Below, piece after piece: positions 23,879 to 34,527 of a stretch of DNA of 64,000 nucleotides. Origin of the DNA: Protea cynaroides (taxonomy: Eukaryota > Streptophyta > Magnoliopsida > Proteales > Proteaceae); NCBI GenBank assembly GCA_028583415.1, contig CM053273.1, forward strand, positions 88,882,676 to 88,946,675, written 5' to 3'. Under the pieces are notes generated by a model. It was not told where the DNA came from, did not search any database, and saw only the letters and a program-made list of their open reading frames with translations. Numbering within the stretch: position 1 is the first letter of the stretch; the number at the start of each line of letters is the position of its first letter. Made by a program: the position numbers and the translations under genes.

Positions 23879-26275
23879 ATATTAAGAATCTAAACGCCAC
23901 TCTACAGCGTTTAAGGAAAGAGAAGTTGTATGCCAAATTTACCAAGTGTGAGTTTTGGGTAAGTGAAGTCGCCTTCCTAGGCCATGTAGTATCCACTGAA
24001 GGAATCAAAGTGGATCCCAGCAAGATCAAGGCAATTGTAAAGTGGGAAGCACCAAAGAGCGTTGCAGAAATTAGAAGTTTTCTGGGTCTAGCTGGTTATT
24101 ATCGGTGATTTGTGGAAGACTATTCCCGAATTGCCGTACCTCTCACCAGTCTAACCAAGAAAGGTGAAAAGTTTGTGTGGACGGATAAATGCGAGAAGAG
24201 CTTCCAAACCTTGAAGACCAGATTGATATTCGCTTCGATTTTGACTATTCCTGTTCCAGGACAGCCATTTGTCTTGTACACTGATGCGTCAGGACTGGGA
24301 TTAGAATGTGTGCTTATGCAAGGAGAACAAATAATTGCTTATGCCTCAAGACAGTTAAAGACACATGAGAAAAATTATCCCACTCATGATTTGGAGTTAG
24401 CGGCAGTAGTACATGCTGTCAAGATATGGAGACATTACCTATACGGAGAGAAGTTCCAGATTAAATCAGAGCACAAAAGTCTTACTTATCTATTTAATCA
24501 AAAGGAGTTGAATATGAGACAAAGAAGATGGCTGGAACTATTGAAAGACTATGATTGTGATATCCAGTATCATCCGGGGAAAGCTAATGTAGTACCGGAT
24601 GCGTTGAGAAGAAAGGCAATGATAAAATTTCAAGGAGAGGTTAGCACAACTGCAGCAATGTGTACTACTGGAACGGTATTCAATTACGACAATGAGCAGT
24701 ATGTGATAGATACAACGGATGGATCAGCCAACCAAGGGTTCATTCATCGGTTTTCCAATATGTTCGTTGCATTGAAGATTATACCGGATATAATTGATGA
24801 AGTGAAGACAGCTATCGAATCAGACCCTTACCTGAGAACGGTACAAAAAGACATCGAGAAAAGTAGAACTAACCCTGAGTTCACCTTGGACGAAGAGAAG
24901 GTATTGAAGTACAAAGGAAGAATATGTGTACCCGAAACAGAAAGTGTGGACATTACATACCGACTGATGAAAGAAGCCTATACCACCATCTATTCGATAC
25001 ACCCGGGAAGTACAAAAATATATCATGATCTAAAGAAATTATATTGGTGGAGAGGAATGAAAGCAGACGTAGCTAAGTTCGAGTCTCAATGCCTAAATTG
25101 TCAGAAAGTAAAGGTTGAACGACAAAGACCCGCATGACTGTTACAGCAGTTACCGGAACCAGCATGGAAATGGGACTGCATCACTATGGACTTCATCACA
25201 GGGTTACTATTGACTCCTCGAGTAGTTGACGCAGTTTGGGTGATTGTTGACCGCCTGACTAAAACAGCTCGCTTTATATCGATACGACCCCAGTATACAC
25301 TAGAGAGGTTAGCAAAGCTGTATGTGGATAATATTGTCGACTACACGGTGTACCAGAGAGCATTGTGTCTGATAGAGATCCACGATTTACTTCCAAGTTT
25401 TGGGAAGGATTGCAAAAGGCTATGGGTACCACATTGAAGTTTAGTATTGCATTCCATCCACAGACAGATGGACAGTCAGAGCGTACAATTCAGATTCTAG
25501 AAGATATGCTACGAGCATGTGTAATTGATTTTAAAGGATCATGGGATGAAAAGTTACCACGTATCGAGTTCGCTTATAACAATAGCTATCAGGCTACTAT
25601 ACAGATGTCACCCTATGAAGCACTGTATGGCAGAAAGTGTCGAACTCCTTTATTTTGGAATGAAGTTGGGGAACGTAGTCTCGTTGGACTAGAATTTGTT
25701 GAGGAGACTGGTCGAATGGTCGATATTATCATGGAAAGAGTGAGAACAGCTCAGAATCATCAGAAGCAATATGCAGATACTCGACGCAGAGATCTTGAGT
25801 TCGTCGTGGGTGATAAAGTATTCTTAAAAGTATCGCCTATGCAAGGATTGAAACGGTTCGGACAGAAAGGGAAACTAAGTCCAAGATATGTCGAGCCATA
25901 TGAGATTCTAGTTAAGCGTGGGAAAGTGGCTTACCAGTTAGCACTACCACCATCTATGTCAAGTGTGCATGACGTATTTCATATTTCCTTATTGAAGAAG
26001 TATGTCAAAGATCCAACGCACGTTCTGATAGTAGATCTGCCTGATTTGACTGATGATTTGACATTTGAAGTAACACCAACAGAAATCACTAGCCGAAAGG
26101 TTCAACGACTATGCAACCGAGATATCTATTATGTTAAGGTCACTTGGAGAAGTAGAGACATGAAAGAAATTACATGGGAAGAAGAGAATGCTATGCAAAA
26201 GCAATACCCTCATTTATTCGACTCAGAAGGTATGAACAATTTCAGAGACGAAATTTCTATAAGTAGGGGGGAGTT
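23879..26275 (+). pseudogene. Gypsy pol remnant: RT end, RNase H, integrase, chromodomain
   Basis: Domains in order: RT thumb/connection (KCEFWVSEVAFLGHVVS), RNase H (YTDASG at 24280, HDLELAAVV, then SEHKSL where SDHKSL is usual), zinc-binding integrase (HPGSTKIYHDLKKLYWW ... CLNC), integrase core (MDFITGL; SDRDPRF in the shifted frame), GPY/F-like KLSPRYVEPYEIL, and a C-terminal chromodomain (VKVTWRSRDMKEITWEEENA). Defects are TGA at 24106-24108, TGA at about 25135 and a 1-bp loss near 25335 that shifts the integrase frame. The chromodomain places it in the chromoviruses, Tekay type. Upstream RT, protease and gag are missing. Confidence 0.92.
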
Positions 26276-26668
26276 GTAAGACCCGTATCAAACTAACCCG
26301 ATCTTACCACCTTGAACCAGGTCTACCCATCATGGTCGAACCAAATGGATTACGTGCGTGAAGGAGATCACGATCCCAGGTATTAAACTGACCCAAAAAC
26401 ATTCAAAATAAGGAGAGGGTCGCATACCCGGCAAGGGAGGGTCGGACCCCCCCAGTATAAAAGTCAGACCCCCAGTTTTACATGGGGGGTCGGACATTTT
26501 AAGGACCAGGGGTCGACGGGATCTCCGACCCCCCCTATCGACCCCCGGTAGTCGGTAAAAACAGTTCGAACCAAAAATTAGGAAACCTTCATAATTTCAA
26601 TGGGATTCCTTCCTAATCTCAATGGGACTTATTTTACGAGTTTCTACTCTATAAATAGGACGTCCCTA

Positions 26669-28928
26669 TGTAAGACCTGTGTCAATCTAATCCGGTCTTA
26701 CCACCTTGAACCAGGTTTACCCATCATGGTCGAGTAAAATGGACCAAGGGCGTGAAGAAGATTGAGATCCCAGGTATCAAATCGACCTAAAAACACTTAA
26801 ATTTGGGGGAGGATCGCATACCCAGCAAGGGAGGGTTGGACCCCCCAAGACAGAAAGTCAGACCCTCAGTTTTATAGGGAGGGTCGGACTCATTAGGAAA
26901 CCAAGGGTCGATAGGATCATCGACCCTCGCATCGACCCTCGGTTGCCGCCGAAACTAAAATTAGGAAATTTCTTAATTTTTTATTTGGATTCTTTCCTAA
27001 TCTCAAAGGGACTTATTTTAGGATGTTCCTACTCTATTTAAAGGACGTCCCTAAGCCTCTTTCACCCCTTTCACAACCCTAATTGAATTGAGAGAAAGAG
27101 AAGAGAAGGAAAAGAAGAAGAAGAAAAGCAAGGAAGAGAATTTAGCCAAAAGAGAAGAGTTGCAGAGAAGGAGTATTCTTCTCAGGTATGGATACTAATT
27201 CCATGAGTTTCTACAGACCTTAGGATAGATATTGATGAGAGTGTGATCTCGGAGAAACCCAAACCATCAACCCATGGTTAGGTTTTCATGGAAAACCATA
27301 GGAGAATGCATGAAAGCTATTTAGGTGGATGATTCATGGTTCCAGACCATGGAATGAATGTTGAATGGAATGTAGGAGTAAGCCATAGGGTCCTAAGCAC
27401 GAAGAATGAACTAAAAAGAGGAAAATTGATCAAAGTACACCGATGGTCGCACCGAGGGTCGATGACCATCCGACCCTAAGTGATCCTAACTATCGACCCT
27501 CAGTGTTCGAGAAGTTCAGATTTTGGGGAGGGTCGCACCCAGGGTCGATCAGGACTCCGACCCTACCTCCGACCCTCAGTTAACAGAATGGTTTTTAAAT
27601 GCTGAATAAATTCTAATTAAATTTTATCGGCTTTGTTAGGTCTTCTAGCAATATAATAACATTATAAAGGTGATTCGAAAGCTTAGAAAAATATCTATTA
27701 GCAAGCTAAGGTGAGGGAATAAAACCTAAACTAATTGGTTAATAATAAACTGTTTTACTTCTTGAGTCCAATGCCATATTGATTCTATGCGTGTATGCTT
27801 GTATGTGCATTTAACATGTCATCCAATATTTCTATTAACTATTCATGCATATTTACTTTATTGTTTATAACATGATGATGATGATGATGATAAGAATAGG
27901 CATGCGAATGTTTGTGTTTGGCCAGTGTATATGGTGAGGGTAGGAATGGTATCAACCGGTACAACCATGACCGTTTTTCATGGGGTGTATATTGTGCTAT
28001 GGTCTACTCAAGTCATGTCCACTGATGTCGTCGTATCGCCATTACCTTAGCAGAACTATTGTGACGTAGGGCATCAAGGAGGGTCTCGGTCCTTGAGTCC
28101 TATACTCTACCGAGGGGCCTTAGCTCTATCTCTACGGGTGCTCTGAGGGATGCTGGGGTGCGGCCTTGGATACACTGTTTGGCATTAGGATTGGTTAGTT
28201 GCGAGCCCAGTTTGCAACCCTAGCCAGCAGGGGTTTATTTGTTGGTTTGGTATCAACCGGTACAGCCATGCCATTTTCATGGGGTGTATATTGTGCCATT
28301 TTGGGTGTTGTGGGCGACAGTGCTGGAGTCATTGGGCGTATCCACACACTTGTGTATAGAGGTGCGGCGGCCACCTATCATTTCTATAGCACAGTGCAAA
28401 CTATAAACCAGACCAAAGATATAAATTGATTGCATGCATATGTATTGTTGCCTTGTTTTGTTTGCTCACTGAGCCATGATGTGTGCTCACCCCTCGACGT
28501 CGAATATTTTTAGTTGATGATGCAGGTTATACCATTGAAGACTATTTAGATGCTCCAGCGTATGGAAATGTAGCAGTGATGGAAGTGGAAGATGAAGTGG
28601 ATACACATGACGTCTCTTGCGAGTACAACTCATGTGTATTCGATTAGATATTTTTCTTAGGTTCATTTACTTGGATTTATTATGGATATGTATTTGATAA
28701 TTATTTATGTCTCAGTTGATACAGAATAATTTTCTATTTAGATATTAATATCACAGTAGGTTCTCAGTTCATTTTATTATAAGACTTCCGCTATTGTATA
28801 TTTACTCTGATTATGATTATGGATGTATGGGGTTCAGATAACATGGATATAGCCTATTCGAGATTCTGGTTGAACCGTTGGTTTGCTAGCGGTTCATCAC
28901 ACCATTCTGAACTGTGCGGGGTGTGACA
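26669..28928 (+). repeat. 5' LTR of the complete element (2,260 bp)
   Basis: It starts TGTAAGACCTGTGTC and ends GCGGGGTGTGACA. A TATA-like TATTTAAAG near 27035 precedes a GA-rich leader and a donor-like CAG|GTATGG at 27186. A second donor-like AAG|GTGAGG lies at 27711. GAGGGTCG motif clusters occupy 26815-26945 and 27440-27585. Confidence 0.95.
28526..28647 (+). CDS. LTR-borne 122-nt exon-like ORF, copy 6 (5' LTR)
   Basis: 122 nt, open to TAG. YTIEDYLDAPAYGNVAVME, tail THDVSCEYNSCVFD; one cysteine of the CxCxxC motif is replaced by Tyr. The sequence directly upstream reads TTTTAG in the same frame, so the ORF cannot extend left of the acceptor here. Confidence 0.42.
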
Positions 28929-28931
28929 ACT

Positions 28932-28943
28932 TGGTATCAGAGC
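28932..28943 (+). other. Primer binding site, initiator tRNA-Met
   Basis: TGGTATCAGAGC starts 3 bp after the 5' LTR. It is the usual 12-nt complement of the 3' end of plant tRNA-iMet and the minus-strand priming site. Confidence 0.95.
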
Positions 28944-29204
28944 ATCTCAGGCCTTGTCCGCTGAACTAACATACATTCAAGACAATTGCGAACTGAGATA
29001 GGATAAAAGTAAAAACAGTAATATTAACACACTGTAAGCACAAGTGATGGTTGAGACCAAAATTAAAAAGAGAATAATGCATCTATTAAAGGGGAAATAA
29101 GTTACATACAATGAGAGATAGAAACAAAACCTATATATACATAACTAAAGCAGAGTACAGTCCACAACCTGGACAGTTACTCTGTAGTACCAGGAAAATA
29201 AATA

Positions 29205-30581
29205 CAATCAAGAAGCTGGAGATGAAGGAGGAGGCAGGGCCTCACGATCTCTGTGATAGTCCTCAGCATAGACTCTAGTCAACCAGGCTACCTGAGTCTG
29301 GGTCGTCTGTAGACTAGTTGTGAGATCGGCTACCCTCCGATCAGTCGCACGCTGAACCTCTATGAGCTCTCCCATCCGTGTGTCTGATATGTGCTGGGTG
29401 GCTAACAGCTCATCCACTCTCACACGCTGAGCGTCTAGCAACTCCTCCATCCTCAGATCAGATCTGCGCTGAGCCTCCCTGATCTCCTGCAACATCTCCA
29501 TCAGGTCAGGAGGTGGGCATGAAGGACCAGCCGCATGAGAATGACCAGTCTCAGGTACAGGATCCGCCACAGAAGAAGTACCAACTCCAGCCGCATGCAT
29601 AGGTGAAGGCGGTGGTATCGAGTCGACATCCATATACATACGATCGTCATCATCGACAGGATCCACATGAGCTCTAGCAGCAGCAGCAGCAGCCTCAGCG
29701 TCAGCCATCTCAATGCGAGTGTGAGGGCGTACCATCTCGTTCCTCTCCTCGTCACTAACTTGGGCATCCCGCATACCCATCTTGCAGATAGCCTCCCAAT
29801 CTAGAGGCGATGAGAAGGTCTTCTCCTGAATCTTCTCATCCGCTAAGTCAACCCCCAGGCGGGTCAGTAGAACAGTAATCATACATCCATAGGGTAGATT
29901 ACCTCTATGCCCGGACAATGTAGCACTAATCATGGTCCGCATGATGATGTAGGGAAGGCAGACTGGTTGTCTGGTGCAGATACTATATATCAGAAACTGG
30001 GTCAGCTGAAAAACCCTCTCATAGTGCCTACTCTGCGGAATCAGATTATGCTGGATAATCTTGCAGAAGACCCGTGGAGCTGGACGCAGGTAACAAGCTC
30101 TCATCTGCCAGCGATCAGGTCGTAGCAGCTGATTGTCGATCTCTGCCCTCATCTCCATGGAAACAAACTGGGGCTCTCTAGGCGCACAATAGACCATGGG
30201 GCCATCATAAGGAATGCCCAGTAGGTCGGCCAATTGTCGATAGTCAAATGAGAAATTCACCCCTTTGACATAGCTGGTGATGCACAACTCTTGACCCCTC
30301 TCGACATCATTGTAATTCCCCACTACCTAGAGATTACAATAGAACTGGCGCACCAAATCCGGACATGTGCACGCGTCGTAAGTGATGACAGGGAGCCACC
30401 CCATGTCACCGAATGCTCTCTCTACATTGAACAAGGCTAGCTCAGCCAAGTTCACCATACGACCACCCTCCACTTTCTTACGAGCATAGTCGGCATACTG
30501 TGCCTCGGCTTCATTGGAGCGGAAGCAAAGCGGATCACGAACTCTGGGTACCTTGGTACGAGCCATGGTATCTGCAAACAA
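29205..30581 (-). pseudogene. Antisense ORF upstream of gag (plant transposon protein, PF20167-like)
   Basis: A minus-strand frame of about 457 codons runs from 30581 to 29208, open except for one TAG at 30329-30327. The start is MFADTMARTK; MARTK at 30566 is an equally good start. The N-terminal half resembles the 'putative plant transposon protein' family: DLVRQFYCNL, SYVKGVNFSFDYRQLADLLG, RVFCKIIQHNLIPQSRHYER and FLIYSICTRQPVCLPYIIM. The C-terminal half is Ala-rich, then a Pro-rich linker, then heptad-like 'ELLxxQRxxxxRMxEL' repeats that could form a coiled coil. It lies between the primer site and gag in opposite orientation. Additional antisense ORFs are known in Tat-type gypsy elements. 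Function unknown. Confidence 0.6.
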
Positions 30582-31499
30582 GAAAGAAAAAGGGAGATAA
30601 GGAGTTAATGGAATAAAAATCTGAAATTTAGCATTAACGACGTAAGTTGGCCAAAGACCTCACTTTTCAGCCATACACGTGGGCAGGAGGACTTACGTAG
30701 GTTCTAACATATCCTACAACACACATACAGTAGGAAATTTTAACCGATAAAGTTTAATTTGAAGAAATTTCAAGAAATCATAAAATTTTGACAAATTAGG
30801 GCAAAAGAGCAAAAAATTCAAGTTTCTCGATAACCAACCGATGAAACTCAAAAATTTTTGAGGGCTTTCGTTCCTCGAGACACCAATAACAAAATCCCCC
30901 AATAAAAATCGAATTTTTACTGTTGGAAAAAGTTTAATTTGAAAAAAACACGTTAAATAGGCAAAAACCTAGAAATGTAAACCTAAAAACAGGTAAAAAT
31001 GAGAAAACATACCTGTAGGGATGATGTGGACGTCGAAACCCGGACTCAAACCGACCAAGAATAGTGGAGTGGCACTGTAGCAACTCAGAAGGGAGAGACG
31101 AGTCGAAATGGGAGGGAAATAATAAAAAAATGATCCAAAATCGGATCTTAAAAATCTGATTTTTGGTCTGAGGGTCGGACAATTCGATCAGAACCATCGA
31201 CCCTCCCATCGACCCTCGGCTCTCGGGAATCTGACAGAAAACTAAGGGTCGGAACTGAGGGTCGGACACCCATCGACCCTCAGCTCTCGGGAAGAACAGG
31301 ACATTCCCAGGGTCGGATACTAAGGGTCGGACATACCATCGATCCTCACCATCGACCCTGCATAGAAAAGACAATATTTTTGTTATAAAATGAGTTGAAA
31401 TTGGGAATTGTATATCGGTTAGCGTGCCTACATGGAGTATCAATGATTTTCTCACTTATTTTGATGATTTTCAGGCACCACCAATCTCAGAAGGAAATT
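30582..31499. other. Divergent interval between antisense ORF and gag
   Basis: Non-coding. A cluster of about nine GGGTCGG/CGACCCT motifs (31165-31365) repeats the motif found in the LTR clusters. AT-rich flanks adjoin both start codons, so this could be a two-way control region (inference). Confidence 0.5.
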
Positions 31500-32740
31500 A
31501 TGTCTGGACGTAGAGTAACCAGACAGAGCCGAAATGCAGTTCCACCACCACCACCTGTGGAGGAAACTAATCAGGAGAATATATATGTCCGGAAATCTAG
31601 ACCAGGAAAATCCTACAAATTTGCCACCCCCACCACCAGAGTTAGCCACAGTGGTGATGAATTTAACACAACAGCTGCAACAGATACAACATGCACAGGC
31701 TCAAATGCAAGTTGTCATGGGAATCATGTTCCAAGCCACCCATGCTACACCTATGCAGACGGGACAAGCTAGTGCCGCACCGGTGGGTAACCACCCAGCC
31801 CCTCAAACACCTCAACCACCAGCTGCACAGATTCCGATACCATGTCCAGAAGCAGCCCAGATTAATTATCAGTATCCACAACTTATGTTTGGGGCATACC
31901 CCCAAAATCAGATGGATCACTCTCGGCTGGTTGAGAGATTTCTGAAGATGAAGCCCAAGGAATTTAACGATAAACCATCTGATCCTTTATGGCCAGCACA
32001 TTGGATCGACGAGATGGAGAAAATTTTTCTGATGATGACTATCACTGAGGAAGATAAGGTACTATGTGCCACTTTCATGCTCAAAGGCGACGCCCATCAT
32101 TGGTGGAAATCTACCCGGGCCTATTTACTGACTAAGCACGCCCTATTGACTTGGGCCATTTATAAAGAAGCTTTCTTTGAGAAGTATTTTCCACGAAGCT
32201 TCAGAGATTCTATGGAGAAGGAGTTCCTGAGTTTATATCAGGGACAGATGTCAGTGGATGCATATCAACAACGTTATGAGGAGCTGTTTTTCTTCGCACC
32301 ACTCAGCATGCAGAAAGAAGACACCAAGACCCGTAGGTTTGTCACAGGACTTAGAGGAAGCATCAGAAAGCACATTCTAGGCTTAGAAAAGAAGATTTAT
32401 AATGAAGCTGTCCAAATCGCTCGAGTTATTGAATCGAGCCAGAAGGAAACCTACTTTACACAGAACATAGGCATGAAAAGGCCAGCGGGAAATTCTTACA
32501 ACGGAGGTAATAACAAGACATACAAACCTTTCCATCCTCAAAATTTCACTGCTGCACCCAAGACCACTCAAGCAGCTCAGCAACAAACGAAGCCAAATTC
32601 TGAAGGTCCGAGATGTTACAACTGCAACCAAGTGGGACATATGATCAAGGATTGTCCAAAACCCAAGAAGCAAGTACATCAAGGACGAGTATACGCTGTT
32701 ACATCTGAGGATGCTGCCGCATCACCCGATGTGGTCACAG
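31500..32740 (+). pseudogene. Gag of the complete gypsy element
   Basis: ATG at 31500 gives MSGRRVTRQSRNAVPPPPPV. The frame is lost in an AT-repeat near 31580-31595, where a 1-bp change moves the protein to the next frame, which stays open to 32757. It holds a Gln-rich stretch (QQLQQIQHAQAQMQ), the retrotransposon gag domain (FLKMKPKEFNDKPSDP ... WIDEMEKIF ... HHWWKS ... FEKYFPRSFRDSMEKEF ... LYQGQMSVDAYQQRYEEL) and one CCHC knuckle CYNCNQVGHMIKDC. Gag forms the particle that packages the RNA. The N-terminal frameshift should disable it. Confidence 0.9.
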
Positions 32741-32809
32741 GTATGACTGAAACCTTTTAAGTTGTAATTACATTGTATGAGCATGTAGACTAAGTAAAAT
32801 AAATCACAG
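32741..32809 (+). other. 69-nt intron-like interval between gag and protease
   Basis: It starts GTATGA after CACAG and ends ATCACAG before GTATCG. It is 69 nt, AT-rich, and contains three in-frame TAA codons (32758, 32791, 32800). Removing it joins gag and pol in frame (VTG|IVPINGLPARVLFDS), the arrangement usual in related elements. Both edges carry the same 10 bases TCACAGGTAT (32735-32744 and 32804-32813), so both splice signals lie in a direct repeat. Whether it is spliced is not known. Confidence 0.5.
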
Positions 32810-33465
32810 GTATCGTACCTATAAATGGCTTACCCGCCAGAGTACTCTTTGATTCAGAAGCTACTCATTCATTTATATCTGTGTCATTCGAAAGGAAGCT
32901 GAATTTACCCATCAAAACATTGGACAACAAACTACTTGTACGGTCACCAATAGGGTTAGAAGTGGAATTAGAGAAAGGTTATGGACCATGTCCGATTCTC
33001 ATTGGCGAGAAAACCTTAGATGCAACCTTGATACAACTTGAGATGGCAGACTTTGACGTCATCTTGGGAATGGACTGGTTAGCTCGGCATTCTGCAAACC
33101 TGTTATGCGCCGAAAAGAAGCTAACATTTAAAGACAAAGAAGGAGCAGAATCCAGTTTTTTGGGAACCAAACTTCCCCGTAGACGCAAACTCATACTCTC
33201 AGCACTAAAGGCAAAGAAGTGCCTTGAGAGGGGAGCAGTCGGGTATCTTGTATCAGTGGTCGACCTAACCAAGGAAGCACCACGAATGGAAGATATTGAT
33301 GTTGTGCAGGACTACCCTGACGTATTTCTGGAGGAACTACCAGGATTACCACCCGACCGAGCCACAGAGTTTGTGATAGACCTTATGCCTATAGCCGCAC
33401 CCGTATCAAAAGCACCTTACAGAATGGCTCCTACTGAACTAAAGGAACTGAAAGTGCAACTATAG
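32810..33465 (+). pseudogene. Protease and RT N-terminus of the complete element
   Basis: The aspartic protease motif reads LFDSEATHSF, where LFDSGATHSF is the norm. The Gly-to-Glu change next to the catalytic Asp should inactivate it. The segment FDVILGMDWLARH and the RT leader YPDVFLEELPGLPPDR ... YRMAPTELKEL follow. It ends at TAG 33463-33465, in place of a Gln codon before ELLDKGYIRPS. Confidence 0.92.
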
Positions 33466-34527
33466 GAACTGCTAGACAAGGGTTATATTCGACCCAGTAT
33501 ATCACCATGGGGAGCACCGGTGTTATTCGTGAAGAAGAAGGATGGTAGCGTTCGATTATGCATTGACTATCGGGAGTTGAATAAACTGACAATCAAGAAT
33601 CGATATCCACTACCTCGGATAGATGACTTATTCGATCAGTTGCAAGGAGCAAAGGTATTTTCTAAGATCGATCTTCGATCAGGCTATCATCAGTTGAAGA
33701 TTAAAGAAGGTGATATTCCTAAGACAGCTTTCAGGACCAGATATGGACATTATGAGTTCTTGGTCATGTCTTTTGGATTAACAAATGCACCGGCAACTTT
33801 CATGGAACTTATGAACCGGGTCTTCCACGATATGTTGGACACGTCGGTCATAGTATTTATTGATGATATATTGGTATACTCCAAGGACAAGGAAACCCAT
33901 ATAAAGAACCTAAACGCCGCCCAACAGCGTTTAAGGAAAGAGAAGTTATATGCCAAATTTTCAAAGTGTGAGTTTTGGCTAAGTGAAGTCGCCTTCCTAG
34001 GCCATGTAGTATCCGCTGAAGGAATCAAAGTGGACCCCAGCAAGATCGAGGCTATTGTAAAGTGGGAAGCACCAAAGAGCGTTTCAAAAATTAGAAGTTT
34101 TCTAGGTCTCGCTGGTTATTATCGAAGATTCGTAGAAGACTATTCCCGGATTGCTGTACCTCTCACCAGTCTGACTAAGAAAGGTGAAAAGTTTGTGTGG
34201 ACGGATAAATGTGAGAAGAGCTTCCAAACATTGAAGACCAGATTGATATCCGCTCTGATTTTGACTATTCCTGTTCCAGGACAGACATTTACCTTATAAA
34301 CTGATGCGTCAAGACTGGGATTGGGATGTGTGCTTATGCAAGGATAACAAGTAATTGCTTATGCCTCGAGACAATTGAAGATACATGAGAAAAATTACCC
34401 CACTCACGATTTGGAGTTAGCGACAGTAGTACATGCGGTCAAGATATGGAGACATTACCTATACGGAGATAAATTTTAGATTAAGTCGGACCATAAAAGT
34501 CTTACTTATTTATTTAATCAGAAGGAA
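33466..34527 (+). pseudogene. Reverse transcriptase and RNase H of the complete element
   Basis: RT blocks: GYIRPSISPWGAPVLFVKKK, CIDYRELNKLTIKNRYPLPR, FSKIDLRSGYHQ, TAFRTRYGHYEFLVMSFGLT, NAPATFMELMN, and the catalytic VFIDDILVYSK. RNase H then reads TDASRLGLGC with nonsense codons at 34297 (TAA), about 34345 (TAA) and about 34477 (TAG), and continues SDHKSLTYLF. The catalytic RT residues look intact, but the polyprotein is cut before and after. Confidence 0.92.
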
